A DNA stretch of 64,000 nt from Paracentrotus lividus (GCA_940671915.1 CALNVZ010000174.1:74738345-74802344); one strand, 5' to 3'. Counted from the first letter of the stretch, positions 23,886-38,264 are shown. Notes: generated from the letters alone by a model not told the origin. Program-made: numbers and translations.

Positions 23886-26800
23886 CAGGCCTTCAAGCGC
23901 TCCTACTTTTCCTACTTTTTCACTACTTTTTTGTCAACCTCCTACTTATCCTACTTTTTCTTTGAAATCTCCTACTTTTCCTACTTTTTCACTACTTTTT
24001 TGAAAAAGTGAAGAAAAAAAAATTGTAGGCTTAGCCATAGGTTTGATATGAGACCGAAAATCCTGTCACTTGTTTCATTATTAGAATTAATGTATTTGGG
24101 ATATGTTTGGGTCTCCTCATTTAGAGACATACAAGTCATGTACAATGTAACTGTAGGCCTACATGAAGCATCCCTATTCATAACCTATCCACTTTTTCCC
24201 TGCACCTTATGGCACAACCAGTCACAGCATCATGACATGAGTAGCTATGCGTATACAGGGGAAAGTGTATTAAATGTATAATAGGTTATTTTGTCTTTAG
24301 TTCGGAGAGATACATGTAGGCCTACATGTAACTGTAGATCTACTCAAATAAAAGGCTTAACACAAAGCTTGAGACAGAATTTTCAGTCTAGTTTAATGTT
24401 TGTTTGGAGTATGAGACTCTACAGGTTTTTTTTAGACACAGGGTACTGTAACTACCATTATAATAGATTATTTATGAATGGAATCACCTAATGTTGAAGC
24501 TCTTTCTAATGTTGGGATCTGAACTCAGATTGTAGATTGAAAAAAAATTCAATTATGCCAACTGAGAGAAATTGATGTGCCTTACATTGTTTAGAGTGCC
24601 AGCTCAGCTTTGGCATTGTATCCTTTTAACTAGTTGCAGATCCATAATACTCACGCAGTAATCTATAATTGTGGAGCATGACTATTTTCCTATTTATTTT
24701 TCAAATTGCATATGCCTTACCACAGCGTGTCCCACAGAAAATGCTGATGGCATGAGTATAAATTGAAAATTAGCAAATCATACGGTATATCCTGCCTATA
24801 AACCTGCTGTGCGGCGTTCATGCAGCGGGCCGCAGCTTTATCTTTTGGTAAGGTACCTTAAACACATTGATATGAGCCTTCTTTCAGCACTCATCAGAAA
24901 ACCTCTCAATCCAAGTTTTGTTATTACATTGAATAAAGTACTTAGTCCAATTATATCTTCATTCACTCTTATCATTTCTTCTCTTTTTTTTTTTAGAATT
25001 TGGGTTAGGAATTCGGGAAATTGGTGCGATATCTTTAATCAAACATAAAAATTGAACTACACATGTTGTTAGCTGAACCTGACTACACATACTACTTAAA
25101 GGGAAGCTCTGGACCCAAAATAAGTTGCTTTTATAAAAAGCAGAAAAATTAGAAAAACAGATTTTAAAAAGTTCGAAGAAAGTTGGACTAATAATAAGAA
25201 GGTTATGAATATCTTTAAGATGCACAAAAACTTGATTGCTATACCAAATTGGCAACACTGTCACAAAGCTGTGATGTCACAGGGGCACAACTTCCCATGC
25301 ATTTTCTATATGGTTTTATGGTAAAATTTCACTTTATTTGTTAAGAAACTGTTTTCCTCGAACTTTGGCCAAGATATATTGATAGCAATATGCTATTGCA
25401 TCTATACATTATATTGTAAAATCAGCACCCCATCTACATGTGTAGATACAAAAAAACAAAGATTTTAAGTAGGTTTTCAGTATAGAAAAGAGATATTGAT
25501 GAATGCTGAATTTCATGGAAATATCACTTTCTTTTTGAAAATGTCATTATCATTCTCTTTTATGAAAATGCAGATGCAATAGTATATTGCCGTCAATATA
25601 TCTTGCCCAAAGTTATGAGGAGAACAGTTTCTTAACAATAAACTGAAAATTTATCATTAAACAATATAGAACATGCATGGCAAGTTGTGCCCCTATGACA
25701 TCACAGGTGTTGCCAATTTGGTATGGGATCAATTTTTGTTGCATCATAAAGATATTCAGAACTTTCTTATTATTAGTTCTGATTTTCTTATCACTTTTTA
25801 AAATCTGTTTTCTAATTTTTCTGCTTTTTATAAAAGCAACTTATTTTGGGTCCGAACTTCCCTTAATACAAAAAATTTGATGGAGAGGTTTCCTGATGTG
25901 TAATGAAAAAAAATGCTCTTATCTTTGTAATTATCGGACTGTATGACATAAAATTTCATCCAGTTGATATATAAACAATATAATGCTGTATTTTGATATT
26001 TATACCCATCTTGAGTGGCATCAACATTTTTTGTGGAAACCCTGTATATATTGATAGATTTCCAATGCAAAAAGAATAGTGATCCAGTGAATTGGGACTT
26101 ATCACTTGATGTTTCTCTTTTTTAATACCATAAATAAACATGCAACATCTCATTTCAAAAACAATTTCCAAGAAAATGATGTTAGGTTACAAGCTTGAAC
26201 TCAAGTGGCAGAGGACTGCATACAATGCACACAGTATCCAGAGTTGATAATTCAGGTTTCTTCCAAGTCATTTTTTTAAATTCATGTTTTATTACACATG
26301 ATAGCATCCACTCACATACAGGTAGGCTGAAGTCCTGTGAAGAAAGCATTCTGCAATTTATGTTTTTTTTAAAACCAAAATGAAACTTTCCATTATGCAC
26401 TAATATACATGTTTACCGGTAGGAATATTTCTGAACACTTAACTGAATATGTATTTTTTAATTTTTTGTCAGCTGAAACCTGTTTACTTAGTACATGTTC
26501 TATCTAACCTCTTTCATGATGTTCCAACTAACCCAGAGGCCCATTTGATATTTGTAAGTTTACACTACAAAGAGGGACAACAACATGGCATATATTTAAC
26601 CTTATTTTGTAGCTTGGTAAACTGTCTGTTATACTCAAAAACTGGCCAACTTAATTTATGATCTTCTCTTAGATAATTAAACATTTGTAAAAGTGACAAA
26701 AATTACTCAAAAGATGAAAATATCAAACATTGCTTTCTAACTTCACGGGCTTGAAGCACACGTGCTGTCTAAAATGTGGTGGATGGCAATTTCTAATAGC

Positions 26801-27697
26801 AAGAACTTGAGGGTAGATTTCATAAATATATTGATAGCCGTTTAAAGAAATTGCAATGTTTTCAACTAACCCTGTGTTCCAACTAAACCCCACTCTCCCC
26901 TATTCAATGGCTTATAATATTAACCGGTTTGGATAGAGGCAAGCCCTGCCTGTTTATGCTGTAAAAAAGAGAAATGTTGATTAGAGTATAAAGTAAACAT
27001 TGGGTCACTGTTTGTTACAGCATCAGTTGGTATCCTTTTAGGCAGTGGGTATCCCTCAAGCTTAATTATCTAAGATTCAATCTAAAATAAAAGTGGACTT
27101 TCATCTATAACATTTATCTAGTATGTATTACATCATGAGGGTGGGGTATCTTGACTTTGAGTATAATGGATCTGGATTTTAAAAAAGGAAGATAGGTGCC
27201 AAACATGTATACTCTACGCAAAGCACATATAGGGTATATTCATTTCTCTCAGGTGTTATCATTGAGAATGTAATTTAGTGAGCATTTTCTTTTTTATATA
27301 CAGTACCTTATTGAACTTATCATACCATCAGAAAAAGCTTCTATATGATCCCAGGACTTTGATTAGGAAAATTAGGGGATTTTCATTCATAAACATGATC
27401 ATAATGATGGTTACATGTAGTTATAATACTCTTAGCAGCAATCTGGAAAGACTACTCTAACTTTCCAAACAAACATACTTGACTGAAAATTCTATCGCAA
27501 GTTTGTTTTCCGCATCTTTATTTGTGTATATTCGGCCCTTGTCATACAGATGAAATCCTACCTTTCTCCTTCTTTTTAAGATTAAATCCTACTTTCTCCT
27601 TCTCTTTAAAATTAAATCCTACTGTACAGCCTACTTTTTGGAGAATTTTGCTCCTACTTTTCTCCTACTTTTTAATTCAAGCCGACTTGAAGGCCTG
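23886..27697. mobile_element. Candidate 3.8-kb unit with CAGGCCTTCAAG inverted ends
   Basis: CAGGCCTTCAAG at 23886-23897 and its reverse complement at 27686-27697 are flanked on the outside by the same six bases, CAATTA. Just inside both ends lie pyrimidine repeats of CTCCTACTTTTC in the same orientation (23899-23995; 27555-27677), which is unusual for inverted arms. A TTAA-type MITE at 25100-25862 would be nested within it. No transposase frame is visible. The 12-bp ends could be coincidence. Confidence 0.4.
25096..25866. mobile_element. TTAA-flanked MITE with ~300-bp inverted repeats
   Basis: It begins TTAA-AGGGAAGCTCTGGACCC and ends GGGTCCGAACTTCCC-TTAA. The arms pair over about 300 bp each: AAAATAAGTTGCTTTTATAA with its complement near 25843, GACATCACAGG around 25695 with GTGATGTCACAG around 25270, and AGATATATTGATAGCAATA with its complement near 25590. 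TTAA duplications and AGGG ends are typical of piggyBac-related MITEs; no transposase is encoded. Confidence 0.8.
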
Positions 27698-28111
27698 CAA
27701 TTATTTAAAAATACTCTTTTTTTGTCAAAAAATACTCTTTTTCCCTTCTAAGAATACTTTTTTTTCGTTGAAGAAGGTTGGCAGGTCTGATACAGAGATC
27801 ACAAAAAAAAAGTTTAAGTGTGTTTACTTTTGCTCTAGATGTACAAGCAGGTTTGACTCCATCCTGGTATCCTATATTCAAATCAGGTTATCTTTCGAGA
27901 TGAGCAGCTGATTTTGACTGTACATGCTTTATGCATACAGTCTTTTTGTAGTTAAGCTCAACAAAAATGATTTTTAATCGAATAAACAGATAATGAAAAT
28001 TAGTGCTGGAAAAATATCAAAATAGGGCCTGCATTTACCTCCTTCTCCCCAAAAAATTTAATAACTAATATTAATTAATTATTATTATTAATATTTCTGT
28101 CATTACTTCAG
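26000..28111. other. Gene A intron, no exon recognised
   Basis: AT-rich with only short frames. It contains the pyrimidine-rich CTCCTACTTT repeats at 27550-27680, the word TTGGCAGGTCTGATA (27779-27793) and a standard acceptor tract before 28112. Confidence 0.45.
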
Positions 28112-28253
28112 ACATGCCTGAGGTGAAAGCAACAATCAAGAACATGAGAGTAACATTGAACTCTGAGGCAGTCCTTGCTTGTATCAGTCAGGCTTACCCT
28201 GCTACATCGTCTGAGAGCAATGTTGTGTGGACAGTCAATGGTACAGCTGTGGA
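28112..28253 (+). CDS. Gene A exon: first half of Ig domain 3
   Basis: A 142-nt exon with a CATTACTTCAG acceptor and GTAAGTC donor, entering in phase 1 and leaving in phase 2. It encodes MPEVKATIKNMRV, the first Ig cysteine in AVLACISQAYP and the core tryptophan in NVVWTVNGTAV. NGT is a possible N-glycosylation site. The domain is completed by the exon at 29146, whose phase fits exactly. Splitting an Ig domain between two exons contrasts with the single-exon domains 1 and 2. Confidence 0.85.
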
Positions 28254-29145
28254 GTAAGTCATTTTCTCAACCCATTATTTTGTAATTGACATTCAAACTT
28301 TCTAATTTTTGATTGTACAGCTTAGTTATTCAAATTCTTCTAACCATTGTGTACAAGACTAATTCTGTACATTCAAGATGAATTTTCATCTCAAAATGTA
28401 AAGGTCTAACAACTACATGTTAGATCTTTACATTCAGAGTTGGATTCGGTCTCAATTTCTAATTCCCCTAAGAAACAATATTTACAATGTACATTATGAT
28501 CTTTAAATGTAATCAGGTATAATTACAAATCAAACAAAACAATAGGAGAAAGGATTGAGAAGAAGAACAACAACAACTACATGTACACCTACATGTATTG
28601 TGGGAGAAGAACTGTGAACAAATTTTTCTGTATTAATGTGTATAAGAATTTTCTTATTTTTTTATAATTTCTCAATAACTGTGTGCCTTTCAGAAATTAT
28701 GATGGTAGTTTCTATTCTAAGCTGGTTGAAGATCCATTTCTATCATCATCATGATACCTTCTCTTGAAAAGCGTCCATGTATCTGTCTGCCACTCCTAAC
28801 CCTCCACTTACATAATTGTATCACCCTGGCTTCAGAACAACTGTTATTTTAAGGAAATTAATTTTGGTTGGATACACAATATATTTCACCTTGATGGAGC
28901 ATGACTAGTGCTGATTACTGTCTAGGGCATTAGCATATGACTGGCATTCATACTGTTAATGACAAACCTCAACATAAACTGTTTCCACTAGATTAAATAA
29001 AAAATATTCTGCATACATAGTAAAAAAAAAAAAAAAATAGCCAAATTATTTGGTACAATGTCTGAGTCACACCAGTCAATATTTCACTGTCACAGGTCAA
29101 AGACTTTTGTTAATTACCATTTTTTATGTTTATTTTCAATCTCAG
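28254..29145. other. Gene A intron inside Ig domain 3
   Basis: AT-rich intron of 892 bp with an A run near 29022-29037. Nothing coding was recognised. Confidence 0.6.
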
Positions 29146-29312
29146 TCTCCAGAGTAGTAACGTAGACGTTGATCGCCATCCTGATAACTTCTATGATGAG
29201 CGTTACTACTCAAGATTGACGATCAGAAGCATGAAAAGTAGCGATGTGGGAACATACACGTGCACCTTTGATAACGGAGTGGGAGTAGCTTCGGATACAG
29301 TTAACCTTGGAT
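29146..29312 (+). CDS. Gene A exon: second half of Ig domain 3
   Basis: A 167-nt exon between CAATCTCAG and GTGAGT, entering in phase 2 and leaving in phase 1. The translation reads LQSSNVDVDRH, then YYSRLTIRSMKSSD and the second-cysteine motif VGTYTCTFDNGVG, finishing DTVNLG. SRLTIRSMKSSDVGTYTC is a textbook E-F strand signature. Joined to the preceding exon it makes one complete I-set-like domain. The phase-1 exit fits the short exon at 30274. It could also fit the first Ig exon of gene B, so alternative splicing cannot be ruled out. Confidence 0.87.
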
Positions 29313-30273
29313 GTGAGTTGAAATAATTATTTGCGCTTTATTTGTTCTGAGTTGGTGTTATTGCTGTCAGTAATTATAAATATGATTTAGAGGTTAATCG
29401 CTCCTGTTCCATGCTCCAAAATTTATTATCCGAAACAAAGGTGAACAGAAATTCTGTTTGTCCCTTTTTTCGTGGGACCGGCAGCCGCTCAGCAGCACCA
29501 GATGGACATTGCTCTATCCCCTTCTTGCTATATGGTATGCCAGATCTGCAAATGTTATACTTGAGTTGTCTAATACCAGGTAGTTCACATGCAACCAACC
29601 TACTAAGATCTATACAAGCCTGGCACTATTTGGATAGTTGACCATCAATCTGTATTAATATAGGATATTTTCATGACTAATTGAGTATACCTAAACATCA
29701 GGATAAAGATGTTATAATAACTATTTGAATACCACATTTTACATTATTCAAATATTCACCTGAAACAAGTCATGATTTAGATATTTGAATATCTAAAAAG
29801 CTACTTTAGAAGTTGGTAAATATTGGCAAGACTAAGGAAATATTGAGGTGTATTGACATTTACATGTATTTATCAATCAAGTGTTATTTGTGATTAAGTT
29901 GCCACATTTGTTTTGTTATTTTTAAAGATCAAAACATACTGTTCTATAGATTAAATTATAAAATGTGTACATGAATCCTAATCAAATGATTGGTTGAGAA
30001 CGGATCAAATAACATGCATCATTTCTAAATAACGTGCAGTTTTCGTTCGTCCATTAGTCAAAATAACAAGCGCATTTAATGACTTCAGAATTGTCCAAAG
30101 CCACTCCGCTGTGCGATCGTGGCTTCAAACAATTACTAAAGTTATCTCATTGTTATTTTGACTAATGAACTCAGACCAGCACGTTATTTGTTGACAGATC
30201 TTGTAGGTATGTAAATACAAATTACTAATAATCATTATCTTTTCTTTTGTTCTTTCTCACTCATATTCACAGT
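29313..30273. other. Gene A intron, no exon recognised
   Basis: A 961-bp AT-rich intron. The 76-codon frame at 29411-29641 has no domain. It ends in a strong pyrimidine tract and TTCACAG acceptor. Confidence 0.5.
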
Positions 30274-30294
30274 GGAACCAAATGTCGATTTCAG
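30274..30294 (+). CDS. Gene A 21-nt microexon
   Basis: Twenty-one bases lie between a long pyrimidine tract ending TTCACAG and the strong donor GTAAGTC. Phase 1 on both sides, it adds L-EPNVDF after the third Ig domain. Its length is a multiple of three, so skipping it would keep the frame. The splice sites are good, but an exon this short needs transcript evidence. Confidence 0.65.
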
Positions 30295-30964
30295 TAAGTC
30301 TTATTGCAAACACTAAGATTAACTTTATTGATCGTTTGACTTTGAATGTTCACCATATATCCGTTCACTAAATTTGACAAGGAATTTGTCTTGCTTCTTC
30401 CATGCATGAAAATACTAGATGTTTCCATCATTCATTCATCATAGAGTTAATAATTTATTGATGCAATACATGCAGAAAGTGAAGATGAATTTAAACAGAT
30501 GTTGAAAGATCAGATCATGTCGCAAAGAACTCTAATGCCTTAGGTTGTTGCTTCGCCCAATATTTAGTTTTAGTGATGATTTGAGAACAATTGAATCATT
30601 GTCATTATTTGAATACAGGTTCATTCTTTCTATCTTCTTTGGCCATGTTTAGACTGGCTCCAATTCATATGATACAACGGGATATGAGAGTATATATACT
30701 GTTTAATGGGACAACATTTCACAAAAATTTATGGGACCATACTGGGAGGATTTGAAAATGATGAATAATGTCTTTCTTTTTGGACGAAGATGAAACATGA
30801 ATGAAGATGAGAAAAGTGAGGCTTTTTGGATAATCTATAAAAGAACAAAAGAGTTAATAGAGGAATTTGTATTAAAATGTTATATTAACTGTTGGCCTTT
30901 TAAGTGGGGTCTGACTGTATTTGCATTCATCTTGTTTTCCTTCTTTTTTTTCCCTCTCTTGTAG

Positions 30965-30990
30965 ATTTTGGAGCCAAGACTGAGCTGTAA
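30965..30990 (+). CDS. Gene A last coding exon, C-terminus ...KTEL
   Basis: After TTTCCCTCTCTTGTAG the frame continues in phase from the microexon as NFGAKTEL and stops at TAA (30988-30990). No membrane helix or GPI-type hydrophobic tail follows Ig domain 3, so this isoform would be soluble and about 320 residues without its signal peptide. Lys-Thr-Glu-Leu at the extreme C-terminus resembles KDEL-type ER retrieval signals; KTEL is the known C-terminus of POGLUT1. Retention in the ER is therefore possible. A polyadenylation signal AATAAA lies at 31249-31254. Confidence 0.62.
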
Positions 30991-32744
30991 ATTAGATGCT
31001 GAAATATGATTCCGTCTTTCACTCTCTGTCTCCTATATCAGTACTTCTCGGACGGACAGGGAATATCTTCTAGTTTATGTAATGGTAGATAGGTGCCTAT
31101 ATAACCTGATGTTGGGGGTTATGATTCATCGATAACATCTGAAACATGTGTGGTCAACTAATAATGTTTAATCCCAATGTAGATTGATGCTCTGAAATCA
31201 TCCTGAAAAATTTAAAATCTCCAAAATCTCTTGATTTTATTGATACAAAATAAAAAGTTAAAAAATTGTCATTGCTGTAGTGCAAAATAGCATGGAATTT
31301 TATGTTTAATCTGAGAAAGATACTGTTCCTCATATTGTAAAACAACTAGGTTGAAATGCCTGATACTCATGTATTAGGGTGGTATAGAGAATGAAAGAAT
31401 ATGACATGTGGATGACATGTATTCATGTATTATAGTTACACCTACTTCAATTAATGAAATATTCTAAAATCTCAGTGCACACTTCAATACGATACAAGAA
31501 GTTTTTGTAGTTTTTACTTAAAATTTTCTATTGATGGTGCCAAAATTCGGGAATATGATTTTATCTGTTGAAAGACATCAATTTTGTATCCAATTTTATA
31601 CTAGAAATGTTTCCAAAAGTGGCCTTTTTTTGAAAAAAAATATATAAGTTTATAAGCATATAGGCTGAATTATTCTAAGTAGGATTTGCTGTTGTTGATG
31701 GCTATCTTTTATTGAGTTTTATAGAAGTGCCAAAACTTGGGGCTGAAGAGTCTATATTTATTTTCTCATAAAGGTCTTGATTGTTTGCTTCTGTCTGAAT
31801 ATGCTTGTATTTTCTTAGCAATGCTGTGGGGAATCATTTGTTCTTCTACAATTGTATTTTATTCTCCCTTATTGATTGATGCATTGATCTACTCAAATAC
31901 ATATGAAAAATGAAGTGAAATATTCTGTTACGTGTAGGTTAGGATTTCAATTTTCTTGAGGCTTTTTATAAGATTTCAATATTTGAAGACTGCATTGATG
32001 TATTCTATTCTATTCTATTGTATTCTAGTCATAACATTGCCAAATACTTGTTAGTTGTATTCAGGTACTGGTAGCTGAAAATATGAAATATATGCATTGT
32101 AGTACTACTATTATATTATTGTGTAAGTCTACCAGATAAATTGTCAATTTTCTTTAAATTAAATTCAGTAATTATCGAGTCTGATGGAAAATAAGATATA
32201 ACTGATTTCTAAATATATATATATATATATTTGTCAATTTTTAAAGTAAAACAAAACTTAAAATGTTAAGATATTTATTGAAAATTCCTGCCTTCCTCCA
32301 GTCCCAGTAAAACATTTCTTTCTTTTTTTCTTTTTTTTTTATTAATTTTTTTTTTAAATATGTTGACATCCAGTATACTTTGGGTTTCTGTGATATTTTC
32401 ATCAATTCCAAAACTCTAGAGATACCTGAAATGCAATTGTTTTCAGAAAATTTAGGTGCAAAACTGAATGTTCCATGTGTTTGAATGTTATTTTTTATGA
32501 TTCTGAATGATTTTGTACAATACTACATGTATTATCATTAATGGCTGGTTTGTAATATGTATATATTGGGCTAGTAAAAATCAACTTTATAATTTATATT
32601 ATGTGTGATTGGAGTGATTCCCAAAGAAGGGTTTGGTAACTTGAGGGTAAATGATGTAATAAATGTGCTGTTTTGTCAGCATTTTGCTAATTAAGTACTT
32701 TTTAGTGTTTGTCATTTTGTAGGATAGGCATATATTCATTGATT
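30991..32744. other. Gene A 3' untranslated/intergenic, no gene recognised
   Basis: AT-rich with AATAAA at 31249-31254, a TTCTATTC short repeat near 32003-32024 and an (AT)n run at 32213-32230. No coding frame with splice support. Confidence 0.45.
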
Positions 32745-33030
32745 ATGTTGCTGATGGTGGCGATTATATTGATGATGGCGTTGGAACTGACGTTGATGGT
32801 GATAAAGGTGGTGATAATGATGATGATGATGATGAAGAGGGTGATGGGGTGGAGGTGATGATGATAAAGGCGGTGATGAGGATGATTATAAAGAGGTTGA
32901 TGATGATAGTGGTGGTGGTGGTGGTGGTGATGATGATGATAAAGGCGGTGATGAGGATGATGATGGTAAAGAGGTTGATGATGATAAAGGTTGTGGTGGT
33001 GGTGGTAGTGATGATGATGAAGAGGGTCTA
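32745..33030. repeat. GATGATGGTGGT microsatellite
   Basis: Imperfect trinucleotide-type repeat of GATGAT and GGTGGT. It yields His-rich and Val/Met-rich frames that are not proteins. Related GATGATGGTGGT words recur at 33208-33232 and 33256-33320. Confidence 0.9.
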
Positions 33031-33378
33031 GGACAATTGCTCCGCGGTTAATCTCAACATTATTTGAATGGCTGACTTCAGCCCTCGACTCGACACTGCA
33101 TGTACCTAATCCTAACACAAAACCCTGCGGTAAACCTAACTACTTTTTAGAAACCCAGAGGAATTGTCGCCAGAGTCTTAGTCAAGTTCCCTGATGGAGA
33201 TCGGGATGATGATGGTGGTGGTGGTGGTGAAGCTGAGTAGTGTCACCACTGCGATGGGGGTGATGATGACAATAACGGTGAGGTGAGAAAGATAATGATG
33301 TTGAGGGTAATGATGATAATGTGTGTTGTCATTTGTATTGATAATTATGGTTAGGTGGATGGTGTTGGTCATGGGTGT

Positions 33379-33457
33379 GGGGGGGGGGGTGCATCCCCCC
33401 AATAATTTCGGTGGGGGGTGGTGTGTACAATCATCCCCCCCCCCAAAAAAAAAAAAA

Positions 33458-33488
<31 letters not shown>

Positions 33489-33511
33489 ATATATATATAT
33501 ATATATATTTT
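33379..33511. repeat. Poly-G/C runs, (AAAT)n and (AT)n
   Basis: GGGGGGGG (33379-33390), a C run then an A run (33435-33456), about ten AAAT units (33456-33490) and (AT)n to 33508. This is simple sequence, possibly the tail of a retroposed element. Confidence 0.85.
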
Positions 33512-33996
33512 GATATCAAGAAAATAAAAAATATATTATTATATGCATATATCTACCCATTACAAATTCGTTATCATATAAAACACTTTTATGGCATTAT
33601 TATATTATTTTGCAGTCTAAAATGCATATTTCTAACATTCAAAAATCCAAATTTTTCTCACTCTTTCGTCATTCTTCCTCGTATGTGCCTGATATATCAT
33701 CCTTGTAGATAATGGAAGCACAGATGTTTTACTATTCACAATTATTGAAAAAAAGAAGGAAAAAAAAGACATTCTAATCGATGATAATCAGGGGCACCGA
33801 TCCCAGGGTGCATAGGGGACAGGTGCCTCGATAAGTAAAAGTGAAGGCATAAGTATTCCCTTAAAAAAATAAAAAAAATTGATAAAGTAAATAATGAATT
33901 AAGTCTGTAACACTTATCTCGGCTCTTCATCGACAAAGTGACATTTTTGGACTCGGACCATTGATTATATAATACACTTCCACTATTTTCCGGGGG

Positions 33997-34372
33997 CTAA
34001 ATAATCATAATAATAATAATAACAATAATACCGGTTTCTTATAAAGCGCTTTACCTGTTAAGACCAAAGCGGCGCTTACAGTATATTATTACCCCAGTCA
34101 TTGGATTCATTTTCGATCCCGCACTTTACAGTGCACAATCTCCACTCCCTGGGGAGCATTGCGGCAGCCGGTCGCCTGTTAGGCGCACGCATGCTAAAGC
34201 GAACCACATAGCATTCGCAATCCTACCGGGTACCCATTTTTATCACCTCGGGTGGGGTCAAGCATGCAGATAAAATGCCTTGCTCAAGGGACATATGTGT
34301 CGGTGCGGGAATCGAACCCACGGTCTTTGCATTGACAGTCCAGTGGTGAGACCACTAGACCACGATACTTCC
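33997..34372 (-). mobile_element. tRNA-derived SINE
   Basis: On the minus strand from about 34372, GTGGTCTAGTGGTC (A box; complement at 34351-34362) and GGTTCGATTCC (B box; complement at 34308-34318) are spaced as in a tRNA. A non-tRNA body follows, then a tail TAAAGCGCTTTATAAGAAAC with TTATTATT repeats at 34000-34035. The tail resembles the 3' end of the LINE at 41118-41730, suggesting that LINE machinery mobilised it. Confidence 0.85.
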
Positions 34373-35589
34373 AATGCCATCTTTTCAAATTAGTTGCTAC
34401 TTTGCTCTCAAATTTCAGATACCTGTTAAAAATTGCCTGACAATTTTCAGCTCGCACTTCGCGCTCGCATAAAGTATAAGATACTGCACTTGACTTTGTT
34501 CATCTTTTATGCATGTATTAACGACACGATGGTACGTTTAAAACAAGATCGTTTCGTGCTCACATGAGGCTACAAGTATCTTGTTTCATCAGGTCACTAT
34601 ATTATTGAGAAGATTTTCAGCTCGCGCTTCGCGCTCGCACAATATTGCCCTAATTGGAATTCGTCCATATTTATAGAGATTTGCGTTTGTTGGCATTACG
34701 TCATGATGTTCCGCTTCGAATCACCAGTTAAAGCCCTCTAGCCCTCCATCAATTTTGCGCTTATAGTCATGTAACGCTACAAATACCATGTTAATTAAGA
34801 TTTAGATTATAAAACAGTTAAGTGTTTTTCTTCCACACAAAATGGCTTTGGTAGGCAAAATATGATTAGAATAAACGTCGATAACTAAATAAACCCCGGC
34901 TCTTGCCATTTTATTTCTCATGACCATATTCATAATATAGTCGATCGGTAAAATATTAATTACTGATTGGAAAGAACAAGGGCACTGTTTAATACATGCC
35001 TCATCTTAAAATGACTGATGAAGGGAGGGTCATCATGATATTTCCTCTACGGACTACCCATATACCCATGTTATACCTCTCTATACTGACTATCTAATCA
35101 GTATTCTAATGTATCATAGGATGATGATGATGATATTTTTCCCATTATGACACTTCCAGATCTACTTTCTATTTCAAATAGAAATAATGATGCATGCAGA
35201 ACATAATGGTTGCAGAACTTGTCAATAATTGTATTGGTCGGTTAATTTGATTATATATTTACAGACAAGTAACAATAAATTGGTTGATTGTTTGATTGTT
35301 GATGAGTTAAATCATCGTCATTATCCGAAAGATGGACGGTCCTATCAGTGTCGATTTATAGGCTAATGCACGATGCAGAGAATTATAAATTGCTCGACGA
35401 ACTCCCGATTCCAAATGATGTTGTAATGTCTTTGTCGCAGAGGACGCTACACACAAACTTCGCAACTGCATGCAGGGATGACTTTTTTGAGCGTGCACAA
35501 CGTGTAATTTGATACCAAAACATAAACGGCGTACACCGTACCTGTCTACCAGGAAATGCGATTTGGGGTGAGACGGAATTTCGAAAATC
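34373..35589. other. Intergenic; two GCGCTTCGCGCTCGC-type words
   Basis: CAGCTCGCACTTCGCGCTCGC (about 34449) and CAGCTCGCGCTTCGCGCTCGC (about 34619) are related to the tandem array at 58858-59390. The rest is AT-rich. The promoter of gene B should lie toward the 3' end; I see no clear TATA box. Confidence 0.5.
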
Positions 35590-35668
35590 ATGTTTGACAC
35601 AATTTCTCAGATTTGGACCATCATGTTATCACCAAAGGAATTTATAGCAGTAGCTTTGGTAGCCTATC
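35590..35668 (+). CDS. Gene B exon 1: start and most of the signal peptide
   Basis: The frame opens at ATG 35590 (MFDTISQIW...), with a second in-frame ATG at 35623 (MLSPKEFIAVALVAY), and ends at C|GTAAGTAC in phase 1. Spliced to 50112 it gives a classic signal peptide: basic/polar MLSPKEF, hydrophobic IAVALVAYLLICLG, then DVSA before the likely cleavage ahead of VSR. The second Met gives the tidier signal peptide, so it may be the true start. The coding exons from this one to 54651 sum to 1374 nt, exactly 458 codons with the stop, which supports the model. Confidence 0.8.
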
Positions 35669-36119
35669 GTAAGTACCAATCTTCGTATTTCTTAAAACGT
35701 TATCCAAGTTTGAAATTGAGCTCGAACATGAATAAATCAATATTATTACCAGGCCAGTTACTGTCGCCGCTGGTGTCGAAGACTTCCATACAAAAGTCAT
35801 ACAAAAAGTGTATTAGGGTGGAGTGCGCAGGTTTTTGAGAGGCATTGTGGTGAAGTGTGTAGCGGGGCGTTTCGGCTAGGCTTGGTGTTGACGGGTGGTC
35901 TCGTGTCGGGTGACTGTGTTATGAATGTCGAGTGCATAATAATGACTGGTGGAATTTACACCAGTATAGACGAGGCCGCCTAAATAGCTATTGGCAAATA
36001 TAAATCGATGTTTATGAAACTTGGGGGATTCGTAAGGGAAAGGCTGCCTATAATATTTTATGCGGCTTAAAACTTAAAACAAAATTATACGTTGAACAAC
36101 TAAAAATATATATAACTAG
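35669..36119. other. Start of gene B intron 1
   Basis: Intron 1 runs from 35669 to 50111, about 14.4 kb as assembled. Removing the probable duplicate at 45207-48384 would shorten it to about 11.3 kb. Nothing coding was recognised in this first part. Confidence 0.6.

Positions 36120-38264
<2,145 letters not shown>

Noticed and set aside
26505-26900. GTTCCAACTAACCC words as members of the TAACAACCTACCCC family
   Set aside because: Only loosely similar and without inverted partners; probably coincidence.
32702-33118. His-rich minus-strand frame of 138 codons
   Set aside because: It is the translation of the GATGATGGTGGT microsatellite.
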